DNA of 9,124 nucleotides from an uncultured Clostridia bacterium. Lineage in GTDB: Bacteria > Bacillota > Clostridia > Peptostreptococcales > Anaerovoracaceae. The translations under genes were made by a program, and so were the position numbers. This document shows positions 1-7,066 of the stretch, piece by piece. The first letter of the stretch is position 1. Every line of letters starts with the position of its first letter. The stretch is taken from the NCBI GenBank assembly GCA_934278925.1, contig CAKQWJ010000042.1, forward strand, positions 1 to 9,124, given 5' to 3'. Under the pieces are notes generated by a model. The model did no database searches, was not told where the DNA came from, and saw nothing but the letters and a program-made list of their open reading frames with translations.

Positions 1-7
1 TTCCCTT

Positions 8-447
8 GCACCAAGGCCCTAGCTCAAGATGAACCTCCGCCCTCACTGACGTGGTGCCTCACTCCCCGCAATCCCTTGTTCCTTCGTCCAGGGGCACCAC
101 GTCATCCGGTCTGGATAGGCCGCCGCCCTCACTGACGTGGTGCCTCACTCCCCGCAATCCCTTATTCCTTCGTCCAGGGGCACCACGTCCACGGCCCCGG
201 CCGGCCCTTCTCCCTCACTGACGTGGTGCTTCACTCCCCGCAATCCCTTATTCCTTCGTCCAGGGGCACCACGTCCACGGCCCCGGCCGGCCTTTCTCCC
301 TCACTGACGTGGTGCTTCACTCCCCGCAATCCCTTGTTCCTTCGTCCAGGGGCACCACGTCCTCGGCCCCGGATAGGCCGACGCCCTCGCTGACGTGGTG
401 CTTCATCACCCGCAATCCCTTGTCCCTTCGTCCAGGGACACCACGTC
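8..447. repeat. Left 86-bp tandem array of palindrome-ended repeats (five full units plus a degenerate one)
   Basis: Five 56-bp units at 48-103, 134-189, 220-275, 306-361 and 392-447 are separated by exactly 30-bp linkers, so the period is 86 bp throughout. Each unit begins GACGTGGTGC and ends GCACCACGTC, which are perfect 10-bp inverted arms (11 bp in the first two units; 9 bp in the last, whose right arm is changed to ACACCACGTC). The interior is pyrimidine-rich on the plus strand and shares CGCAATCCCTT and CCTTCGTCCAGGG. The linkers resemble one another, most ending in CCCTCACT, and contain GGCC palindromes. A degenerate right arm (GCACCAAGGC, 8 of 10 matching) sits at 8-17, exactly in register, so the array probably began further left. 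A period of 86 is not a multiple of three, which argues against coding. Function unknown. Confidence 0.95.
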
Positions 448-471
448 CCCTGGCCCCGGATGGGATTGGAA

Positions 472-512
472 AAGGAAGTGCGGACGAATTTGCCATTCGA
501 CTGCACTTCCTT
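472..512. repeat. Long imperfect palindrome (hairpin) beyond the terminator
   Basis: AAGGAAGTGC (472-481) is perfectly complementary to GCACTTCCTT (503-512). Inside, CGAAT (485-489) pairs with ATTCG (495-499) around a 5-nt loop, with a short, nearly symmetric internal junction, giving an almost continuous 18-bp arm. It lies between the repeat array and the terminator of the minus-strand genes. There is no T-run right after it on either strand, so it is not a textbook terminator. It could stabilise a 3' end, mark an old insertion boundary or bind a protein; the sequence does not decide. Confidence 0.65.
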
Positions 513-533
513 CCACTTCTGTTCTGTATAGAC

Positions 534-571
534 AGAAAAAGTAGCGGCGCCATCGCACCGCTACTTTTTCT
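534..571 (-). terminator. Rho-independent terminator after the Fn3-domain gene
   Basis: A perfect 14-bp inverted repeat (534-547 with 558-571, core GTAGCGG/CCGCTAC) surrounds a 10-nt loop. The core is flanked by A5 on one side and T5 on the other, so the transcript would end in a GC stem followed by U-rich sequence in either direction. It starts 21 nt past the stop codon at 593-595 and most likely ends the minus-strand transcript. It could also stop plus-strand transcription coming from the repeat array. Confidence 0.9.
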
Positions 572-592
572 TCATAATCCGATTAAGTTTTA

Positions 593-1378
593 CTACTTTA
601 CTTTTCCGCTTCTCTTTGGTGCGGTATATGCACTGTACGCGATTCCGGATTTTCCGTTGCTGCCGCGCAGTGCTTTTACTTTGTAATAGTATCGTTTACC
701 TTTTTTTACTTTTTTATCTGTATACTTAGTTCCGGAAACCGTTGCGACTTTCTTGTAACCGCTGGATTTCTTTGTGCTGCGATAAATCATGCACTTCGTT
801 GCGGCAGAAGATTTCTTGAACTTGATGGTACATTTTCTCTTTCCTCCGGAAACGCTTAGCTTTGTCGGCTTCGGCAGATCTTTTACCTTAAATTGCACAA
901 AGTTTATTGGAATATCAAAAGAATCATACACATCACTTGGCCATTGTCCATAAATATCACAAGGCATAGCACTTACTGCGAGTACATAGGAACCGTTCTT
1001 TAGCTTTACGGGCAGATATCCGGAATAGTCCGTAAAGTCATTCTCTTCCACAATGAGATCCGGATCCGCAGGGGTCCATGAATAGAAGATGCGGCTTATT
1101 TTCGAATCACACACATCCACCGACGGAATCGTACAATAATCCTCCCAGGTATCCCACATGGTGACGTCAAGCCAAACCCGCTGTCCTCGATATACGGTGA
1201 AATTGTTTCGAAGATTAATGCGGACATATTTCTCGTCTACATCCGCTTCATACCCTCTGGCTTGAACCCCCTTGCGATTTACTTTTTTCTTTAATGCCAA
1301 ATTCTTTTCACTTGACGAAACATCTAATGTTCGTTCGTCATGGCCTTTTTCCTTCCGGTTCTCGATGGAATTTTTCAT
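593..1378 (-). CDS. Fn3-domain protein, likely surface protein lacking its signal peptide
   Basis: This 261-residue protein has two recognisable parts. Residues about 50-165 look like a beta-rich domain (alternating aromatic/hydrophobic strands, with Trp at 69, 75, 78, 101 and 146). Residues about 169-254 form a fibronectin type III-like domain with the typical MIYRSTKKSSGYKKV and YYYKVKA strands, a pattern common in clostridial cell-wall proteins. The N-terminus is charged (MKNSIENRKEKGHDERT) and shows no signal peptide or membrane segment, which is odd for an Fn3 surface protein. The ATG lies only 6 nt after the corA stop and has no good Shine-Dalgarno, so translation may be coupled to corA. 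GC content is visibly lower than next door (three sampled 60-base lines at 32, 38 and 45 percent, against about 60 percent in corA and the ABC gene). Acquisition by transfer, or loss of an N-terminal export segment, would explain this. Binding partner and role are unknown. Confidence 0.75.
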   Translation of the reverse strand: MKNSIENRKEKGHDERTLDVSSSEKNLALKKKVNRKGVQARGYEADVDEKYVRINLRNNFTVYRGQRVWLDVTMWDTWEDYCTIPSVDVCDSKISRIFYSWTPADPDLIVEENDFTDYSGYLPVKLKNGSYVLAVSAMPCDIYGQWPSDVYDSFDIPINFVQFKVKDLPKPTKLSVSGGKRKCTIKFKKSSAATKCMIYRSTKKSSGYKKVATVSGTKYTDKKVKKGKRYYYKVKALRGSNGKSGIAYSAYTAPKRSGKVK

Positions 1379-1384
1379 GCGATA

Positions 1385-2326
1385 TCACAACATCTTCTTC
1401 CGTTTCAGCACGACGTACAGGCCCAGGCAGATGGCCACCACAATCCCGCTGATGATGCCGAAGCCGAAGGGCGTCTGGGCGAAGGGCATGTATTTCGTCA
1501 GCACGTTCATTCCGTACATTCCGGAGATTACCGTCGGAATCGCCAGAATCAGCGTGATGGAGGTGAGGATTTTCATCACGTTGTTCAGTCGGTTATCGAA
1601 AATCGTGGACATCAGCTGGCGGGTGCCGTCCACGATGCTGCGGTAGATGTCCGTCATCTCCACCGCCTGCTGGTTTTCCACGATGGCATCGTCCAGCAGT
1701 TCCTGGTCCTCCGGGAAGCGCTCCAGCCGGGAGTACCGGGTGAGACGGTCCAGCACGTTGCCGTTCTCACGAATGGAAGTGGCGAAGTACACCAGCGCCT
1801 GCTCCAACTCGTGGAGGCTGAACAGGTCTTCCTCTTCCACATCGTCCCGCACCTTTTCCTCGATTTCCTGCCGCTTCCGGTCGATTGCGTACAGCGCCTT
1901 CTGGTACAGCAAAGCGGACTCCAACAGGAGCTGGTACACGAACCGCAGTTTTTTCCGGGTGGAAAAATCATTCATCCGGTTCTTCTCGAAATTCCGAAGC
2001 ACGAAGGACTCCTCCGAACAGATGGTCACGATGGCTTCTTTTGTGATAATGATTCCCAGCGGAATGGTCACGTAGGCCCGCACCCCGTTCCGGTATTCCT
2101 CCGACGGGATGTCCACCACGATCAAAGTGTAGTTCTCCGGAAGTTCAATTCGCGTCTTTTCTTCCAGGTCAATTGCCGCCATCAGGTCGTCCACCTCGAC
2201 GCCCATCCGCTCCGCGATCAGCTCCGCCTCTTCGTTGGAAGGGTTGGTCATCTTCACCCAGCAGTCGTGACAGAAATTCGGCACCGAACTCGTCCGACCG
2301 TTCTGCGTGTAGTAGTATTTTATCAT
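1385..2326 (-). CDS. corA: CorA-family magnesium (divalent cation) channel
   Basis: The 313-residue protein would form a homopentameric Mg2+ channel in the cytoplasmic membrane. It has a long cytosolic N-terminal domain (about 1-245) with a charged helical region around residues 145-235, and two C-terminal membrane helices (about 251-270 and 288-306). The signature YGMN (271-274, within ISGMYGMNV) sits at the end of the first helix, as in CorA. The tail KRKKML is basic, as expected inside the cell. The length matches the family (about 310-320). I chose the ATG at 2326 because AAAGGAG (2334-2340) lies 7 nt upstream; an in-frame TTG at 2332 would sit almost on the Shine-Dalgarno. An extended -10 promoter lies just upstream. 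The downstream Fn3 gene begins 6 nt after the stop. Transport of other divalent metals cannot be excluded. Confidence 0.93.
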   Translation of the reverse strand: MIKYYYTQNGRTSSVPNFCHDCWVKMTNPSNEEAELIAERMGVEVDDLMAAIDLEEKTRIELPENYTLIVVDIPSEEYRNGVRAYVTIPLGIIITKEAIVTICSEESFVLRNFEKNRMNDFSTRKKLRFVYQLLLESALLYQKALYAIDRKRQEIEEKVRDDVEEEDLFSLHELEQALVYFATSIRENGNVLDRLTRYSRLERFPEDQELLDDAIVENQQAVEMTDIYRSIVDGTRQLMSTIFDNRLNNVMKILTSITLILAIPTVISGMYGMNVLTKYMPFAQTPFGFGIISGIVVAICLGLYVVLKRKKML

Positions 2327-2333
2327 GCCCAAT

Positions 2334-2340
2334 CTCCTTT
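2334..2340 (-). promoter_or_regulatory. Ribosome binding site that sets the corA start
   Basis: AAAGGAG on the minus strand, 7 nt before the ATG at 2326. It would leave only one or two bases to the in-frame TTG at 2332, so the ATG is preferred. Confidence 0.85.
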
Positions 2341-2357
2341 CTGTCTCACTGCTGTCT

Positions 2358-2366
2358 ATTGTACCA
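2358..2366 (-). promoter_or_regulatory. Extended -10 promoter for corA
   Basis: The minus strand reads TGGTACAAT: a TACAAT -10 hexamer (2358-2363) preceded by the TGn extension. I see no good -35 at the usual distance, which is typical of extended -10 promoters. Transcription would start near 2351, leaving a leader of about 25 nt with the Shine-Dalgarno. It sits in the 114-nt gap after mutY, so corA can be transcribed independently. Confidence 0.6.
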
Positions 2367-2440
2367 CAATTTTCCCCCGGCGGGTTCGCGCCCCCTGCAA
2401 AATCCGAGTAAAATCCGCCTCTCCAAAGGAACGCGCCGAA

Positions 2441-3508
2441 TCAGAAGTCCATGTACGCCTTAAACGCCGTTGGAATGGAATACTCCTCCTTCAAAGCGCT
2501 TTTTTCCGCCGCAAAAAAACCGGTCTCTGCCGCCGACGCGTCCGGCCGCTCCTCCGCTTCAATTTCGAAGGCGTGCATGTGCCACTCCACATGGCTAAAA
2601 ATATGTTTCGACGGCTTCAGCTTCCGGATGGTCTTCGGCTCATATCCCAGCGTCCGGCAGGCCTCCTCCGCCTGCGCCTCCGTCAGCCAGCCTTCCGCAT
2701 TGGGTAGCTCGTACAGGTTCGCCAGAAGCCCCCGTTCCGGGCGCTTCCCGATCACCACCCGGTCCCCCGACCGGATTCGAAGCACAGTGCGCTTTTCTTT
2801 TCGCCGCTGCTTCTTCTCCTCCTTCACCGGAAGTTGCTGTTCCTTCCCCGTCCGGCGGGCCTCACAGCGCATCTGCCATGGACATTTTTCGCAAAGCGGG
2901 GCTCCATTTGGAAGGCAGATGGTGGCTCCCAGGTCCATCAGGGCCTGATTCATATCCCCGGGACGAGTGCGGTCCAGAATTTCCTCGTAATAGGCTGTGG
3001 CCACCTTTCGGGCGGCGGTGGTGCGGATGCTTTCCTCGTAGCCGGTCATGCGGGCGTAAACCCGAAGCAGGTTCCCGTCCACGGAAGGAATGGGATAGGA
3101 GAAGGCGATGGAACTGATGGCCGCCGCCACGTACTCCCCGATGCCGGACAGCTTCTGCAGCTCTTTGGGGGTTCCCGGGATTTTGCCCCCGTACTCCTCC
3201 ATCACCTGAATGGCCCCCTTGTGCATGTTTCGAATCCGGCTGTAGTAGCCCAGTCCCTGCCACAGTTTCAGGAGCCGCTCCTCCTCCGCTTCCGCCAGCG
3301 ACTTCACATCCGGCAGTTCCCGAAGGAACCGCTGATAATATTCAATTACCGTATCCACCCGGGTCTGCTGGAGCATAATCTCCGAAACCCACACATGGTA
3401 AGGCGTCGGATCCTCCCTCCAGGGGAGAATCCGACGCTCCTTGTCGTACCAGGACAGTAAGATGTCCGACAGTTTTGCTTCTTGTTGATTCCGATCTGAT
3501 GTATTCAA
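2441..3508 (-). CDS. mutY: Adenine DNA glycosylase MutY
   Basis: MutY removes adenine mispaired with 8-oxoguanine, starting base-excision repair. The 355-residue protein has the expected length and order. The HhH-GPD fold contains the catalytic Glu43 in SEIMLQQTRV, a helix-hairpin-helix LSGIGEYVAAAI (120-131) and the catalytic Asp144 in SVDGN. A [4Fe-4S] loop follows with Cys198, 206, 209 and 215 (spacing X7, X2, X5; the first gap is one residue longer than the X6 of E. coli MutY). A basic linker (about 225-242) leads to a C-terminal NUDIX-like 8-oxoG-recognition domain with FSH (304-306). The start is TTG: AGAAGGA (3516-3522) lies 7 nt upstream and the next in-frame Met lies past the catalytic Glu. 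It begins 24 nt after the ABC transporter stop, so co-transcription is likely although the functions are unrelated. Confidence 0.97.
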   Translation of the reverse strand: MNTSDRNQQEAKLSDILLSWYDKERRILPWREDPTPYHVWVSEIMLQQTRVDTVIEYYQRFLRELPDVKSLAEAEEERLLKLWQGLGYYSRIRNMHKGAIQVMEEYGGKIPGTPKELQKLSGIGEYVAAAISSIAFSYPIPSVDGNLLRVYARMTGYEESIRTTAARKVATAYYEEILDRTRPGDMNQALMDLGATICLPNGAPLCEKCPWQMRCEARRTGKEQQLPVKEEKKQRRKEKRTVLRIRSGDRVVIGKRPERGLLANLYELPNAEGWLTEAQAEEACRTLGYEPKTIRKLKPSKHIFSHVEWHMHAFEIEAEERPDASAAETGFFAAEKSALKEEYSIPTAFKAYMDF

Positions 3509-3515
3509 TCTCTTT

Positions 3516-3522
3516 TCCTTCT
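3516..3522 (-). promoter_or_regulatory. Ribosome binding site that supports the TTG start of mutY
   Basis: AGAAGGA on the minus strand, 7 nt before the TTG at 3506-3508. The spacing makes this non-ATG start convincing. Confidence 0.8.
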
Positions 3523-3532
3523 GCTTAATTAT

Positions 3533-6500
3533 TTAGTCCACACGCAGGGCGGTAACCGGGTCGCTCTTGGCCGCCTTCCGGGATGGAATGATTCCGCCGA
3601 TCAAGGTCAGGATGATGCTGAGAAGTACCAGCACGATGCCCCCCACTACCGGCAGGGACACGTGCATGCCCACGCTGGTCACATGGCCGATGATGATATT
3701 CGTCGGAATGATCAGGATCTCCGTCACGCCGATTCCGATGAGTCCGGCCAACGCCCCGATGATAAAGGTCTCCGCGTTGAACACCTGACCCACGTTTCTC
3801 TTGGATGCACCGATGGCCCGGAGGATTCCGATTTCCTTTCGCCGCTCCAGCACGCTGATGTAGGTGATGACCCCAATCATGATGGAAGAGACGATGAGGG
3901 AAATGGACACGAAGGCGATAAGCACGTAGCTGATGGCGTCGATGATGTTGGTCACGGAACCCATCAGTGCCCCCGCCAGATCGTTGTAGGTGATCTCCTG
4001 ATCGGTTTTGCCCGCCTTCACCATCTTCCGGTTGTATCCGTCCAGAATATCCTTCACATCGGCCTTGCTCTCGTAGTCCTTGGCATAGATGGCAATCTGG
4101 GTCGGATTGGATTTCTTCGCATAGCCGAAGCTCTTCATGTTTCCGTCGTAGGTGTTGGCCTGGGTGTTCATCAGGGATGTGATCAGGGACTGAATCTCGC
4201 TCTCGCTCATATTCATTCCCATGGCATCCGCAAAAGCATCCGTATCGATCTTAAAGGCTTTGGAGAAATCCAGGCTGCCCATGCTCTTCATGTAGTTGGT
4301 CATCATGCCGGATACCAGGTTTTCCGACATGGAGGCCACCGCCTTGGCGGTGTATCCCGACATGGCCGCCGCCAGATTCTTCTCCAGCGCCGAGGTGTCC
4401 ATGCTCTTTGCCACGGTGGCATTGATGATTTTCTGGGCTTCCGGTGTGGACAGATACTCCCGGAAATCCTGCTGCATCTGCTGCGTGGTCGGGTAGTTGT
4501 TGTCCTTGGCAAATTTTGCGTAGCCCTCCATCAGCTCCGTCATGATTTGATCCCCTTCATCGTCGGAAATCTCCACGTTCTCCAACTTTGTTTTTAGGGA
4601 AGTCATTTTGGCGGAGAGCTTGTTCTGCACGCCCTGAGACGCCAGAAAACCGTCGATGGTTTCGTCGGTGATGCCGTCGGGGTCGGTGATGCCCTTGTCC
4701 TTCAGGTATTTCGGGAAGTCCTGAAGCACGTCCTTCATGGTGTCCTGCAGGTTCTCGTCCTTCAGCTGTTCCTCCACGTGAGCCTTCATGATGCGGCTCA
4801 TGTTGTCCGAAAGGATTTTTTTGGCCGCCGGGGATTTCATGTAATCCTGGAAGGCGGTGTTCATCTTGGTGTAGTCGGTGCCCTTTTTCGCGGAGTATTC
4901 CAGGAAGCCCTTCATCAGGCCGCCGAAAAGCTCTTGCATGCTCTCCTGTGTGAAGTTCAGCTTGGTGCTCTGCATCAGCTTCTGAATGTCCCCTTGGCTC
5001 ATGCCCGGCATTTGGGTCACGGCCTTCGGGTCGATGAGACCGCTCATGTCCATTTTCTTGGACGGTGCCTTCATGGCCTTGCCGATCTGGGACGGATCGA
5101 ATTGGAAGGCTTTGGCAAAGGCGTTTTTGTCGAAGGAGAACATGGACTCGAAGTCCGGTCCGTTGCTCTCCTCACCGAATTCCTTTCCCGTAAGGATGTT
5201 GGTGTCCCGGTTCTTCTTCTGGGCCTGAACCACCTTGCTGTCCGCCGCCTTTTGAATCATGTGGTCCGTCAGGGAGGCCGGATAGTAGATGTCCCCGTTC
5301 AGCACAGTGAAATCCACGTCCTTCTTCGGTTTCACCACGCCTACGATTTTCAGGTCCTCGCCCTTGCCGATGACGCCGTCCATGTGGCTGTCGTCCTCGG
5401 ACCGGTCCACCCACACGTTCTGGGAGGAATCGTAGGTGTAGTAATCCGCGCTGCCGATCATTTTGAATTTGATGCCCATGCAGTCGTTGTAATTAAAGCT
5501 TTCCGTCTGATCCTCGTCCAGATGCACGTCCTTTCCCTTGGAAAAATCCTTCAGCATCTTGTCCAGGTCGTCCATGTCCTTCAGGCCCATGGCGTACAGG
5601 GCGATGTCGCTCACCATGCCGTCTTTGGACAGCACCAGCACGCATTCGTTGTACTTCTTCGGCCAGTGCCCCACCTTCACGTCGTACTCGTCCCGGTAGA
5701 GAGACGGGTCCGACGGCAGCTGGTGGAACACGTCGGTGCTCATCATGCTGCTGTATCCCATGGAGGAGCTGATGGACATGCCCATCTTCTTCCGGGTTTC
5801 GTCCGGATTCACCTTTCGGTATTCCGTGTCCACCTTCCGGAAAATCTGGGGTTTCACGTCGTAGCTGTACTCGATGGATCGAGTGTGCTTCTCCAAATTG
5901 CTTTTACCGCTGTCGATGTATTTCTTCAGGGATTTCAGGTCGTTGGATTCCATGACGGAGGCCATATTGGTCACCGTCTGCAGCTCCCGAATCTCCCCCT
6001 TCTTCGCGCCCTTACCGGCATCCTCATCGCCGCCCCGGGAGAACATGGCGGACATGTCAAAGCCGGAGCTGTCCACCGTCAGCGGGTATTCCCGGATGGT
6101 GTCCTCCTCCACGCCTCGAATGTAGTTGTTCACGCCATTGGACAGGGATAAAATCATGGCAATGCCGATGATGCCGATGGATCCCGCAAAGGCCACCAAG
6201 ATGGTGCGGGCTTTCTTGGTCTTCAGGTTGTTGAAGCTCAGCTGCAAAGCGGTGGCAAAACTCATGGCCGCTTTGCCCAGGTTCCGGTGCACCGCTTTCC
6301 CCGCTTCCTTTTCGCTCACGGTAAAAGGCCGGGAGTCCGAAATGATGTTCCCGTCCTTCAGCTCCACAATCCGGTCGGCGTACTGCCGGGCCAGCTCCGG
6401 GTTGTGGGTCACCATGATTACCAGGTGATCCTCCGCCACCTCTTTGAGGATATCCATAATCTGAACGCTGGTCACGCTGTCCAACGCCCCCGTCGGTTCA

Positions 6501-6997
6501 TCCGCCAAAAGAATGTCCGGGTCGTTCACCAGCGCCCGGGCGATGGCCACCCGCTGCATCTGTCCCCCGGAAAGCTGACTGGGCTTCTTATGAATCTGAT
6601 CCCCCAGTCCCACTTTGGCCAAGGCCTCCGCCGCCTTCTTCCGCCGTTCTTCCTTCCCGATTCCGGAAATGGTCAGAGCAAGCTCCACGTTGGACAGGAT
6701 GGTCTGGTGGGGAATCAGGTTGTAGCTCTGGAACACGAATCCGATGGTGTGGTTCCGGTAGGAATCCCAATCCCGGTCCGTGTACTTCTTGGTGGACGTC
6801 CCGTTGATGATCAGGTCCCCGCTGTCGTACCGGTCCAGTCCCCCCAGCACGTTCAACAGTGTGGTTTTGCCGGAACCGGAGGGTCCCAGAATCGCCACGA
6901 ACTCGCTGTCCCTAAAATTCAGGCTCACGCCGTCCAGCGCTTTCTGCACCAGCCCCCCGGTGCGGTACTCTTTTCGAATGTTCTTAATCTGCAGCAT
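3533..6997 (-). CDS. MacB-like fused ABC ATPase/permease with a giant extracytoplasmic domain
   Basis: The 1154-residue protein joins a MacB/LolD-type ATPase to an FtsX-like permease. The ATPase (1-225) has Walker A GPSGSGKT (38-45), Q-loop Gln90, signature LSGGQ (142-146), Walker B ILLADE (162-167) and H-loop His198. One membrane helix (about 264-286) is followed by roughly 730 residues outside the membrane, then three helices (about 1020-1047, 1074-1099, 1113-1137). ERRKEIGILRAIGAS (1051-1065) is the typical FtsX-family segment. Known relatives work as dimers that move the outside domain mechanically to export peptides, antibiotics or lipoproteins; the substrate here is unknown. E. coli MacB has 648 residues, so the outside domain is greatly enlarged. 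It holds three related segments (694-745, 757-808, 822-875) and about 49 Met but only two Cys. The ATG fits the family start, but its Shine-Dalgarno is weak (AAAGGGG is about 16 nt away). It lies 69 nt after the MATE gene. Confidence 0.93.
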   Translation of the reverse strand: MLQIKNIRKEYRTGGLVQKALDGVSLNFRDSEFVAILGPSGSGKTTLLNVLGGLDRYDSGDLIINGTSTKKYTDRDWDSYRNHTIGFVFQSYNLIPHQTILSNVELALTISGIGKEERRKKAAEALAKVGLGDQIHKKPSQLSGGQMQRVAIARALVNDPDILLADEPTGALDSVTSVQIMDILKEVAEDHLVIMVTHNPELARQYADRIVELKDGNIISDSRPFTVSEKEAGKAVHRNLGKAAMSFATALQLSFNNLKTKKARTILVAFAGSIGIIGIAMILSLSNGVNNYIRGVEEDTIREYPLTVDSSGFDMSAMFSRGGDEDAGKGAKKGEIRELQTVTNMASVMESNDLKSLKKYIDSGKSNLEKHTRSIEYSYDVKPQIFRKVDTEYRKVNPDETRKKMGMSISSSMGYSSMMSTDVFHQLPSDPSLYRDEYDVKVGHWPKKYNECVLVLSKDGMVSDIALYAMGLKDMDDLDKMLKDFSKGKDVHLDEDQTESFNYNDCMGIKFKMIGSADYYTYDSSQNVWVDRSEDDSHMDGVIGKGEDLKIVGVVKPKKDVDFTVLNGDIYYPASLTDHMIQKAADSKVVQAQKKNRDTNILTGKEFGEESNGPDFESMFSFDKNAFAKAFQFDPSQIGKAMKAPSKKMDMSGLIDPKAVTQMPGMSQGDIQKLMQSTKLNFTQESMQELFGGLMKGFLEYSAKKGTDYTKMNTAFQDYMKSPAAKKILSDNMSRIMKAHVEEQLKDENLQDTMKDVLQDFPKYLKDKGITDPDGITDETIDGFLASQGVQNKLSAKMTSLKTKLENVEISDDEGDQIMTELMEGYAKFAKDNNYPTTQQMQQDFREYLSTPEAQKIINATVAKSMDTSALEKNLAAAMSGYTAKAVASMSENLVSGMMTNYMKSMGSLDFSKAFKIDTDAFADAMGMNMSESEIQSLITSLMNTQANTYDGNMKSFGYAKKSNPTQIAIYAKDYESKADVKDILDGYNRKMVKAGKTDQEITYNDLAGALMGSVTNIIDAISYVLIAFVSISLIVSSIMIGVITYISVLERRKEIGILRAIGASKRNVGQVFNAETFIIGALAGLIGIGVTEILIIPTNIIIGHVTSVGMHVSLPVVGGIVLVLLSIILTLIGGIIPSRKAAKSDPVTALRVD

Positions 6998-7066
6998 CTC
7001 TCGTCTTTCTCTGCCCCTTTCAATTTCTCCCTAAAAATATGTTCGTTCGTCCAAAGATTTCCGGCT

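Noticed and set aside
48..103. Integron attC-like recombination sites
   Set aside because: The units are palindrome-ended and of attC-like size, but lack the GTTRRRY/RYYYAAC core sites, lie in register without gene cassettes, and no integrase is present.
48..447. CRISPR array (56-bp repeats, 30-bp spacers)
   Set aside because: The 'spacers' are near copies of each other, the repeats are longer than usual for CRISPR and vary inside, and there is no cas gene. This is a tandem 86-bp repeat.
231..686. Open frames over the left array on both strands
   Set aside because: They translate the repeat itself. The period of 86 shifts frame at each unit, the products are low-complexity, and no ribosome binding site was found.
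2379..2392. Terminator for mutY formed by GGCG/CGCC
   Set aside because: Only a 4-bp stem, with no T-run following on the minus strand.
7040..7051. TGTTCGTTCGTC shared with 1328-1339
   Set aside because: A 12-base match, one copy inside a coding region; simple TTCG repetition makes chance likely, and no symmetry or context supports a site.
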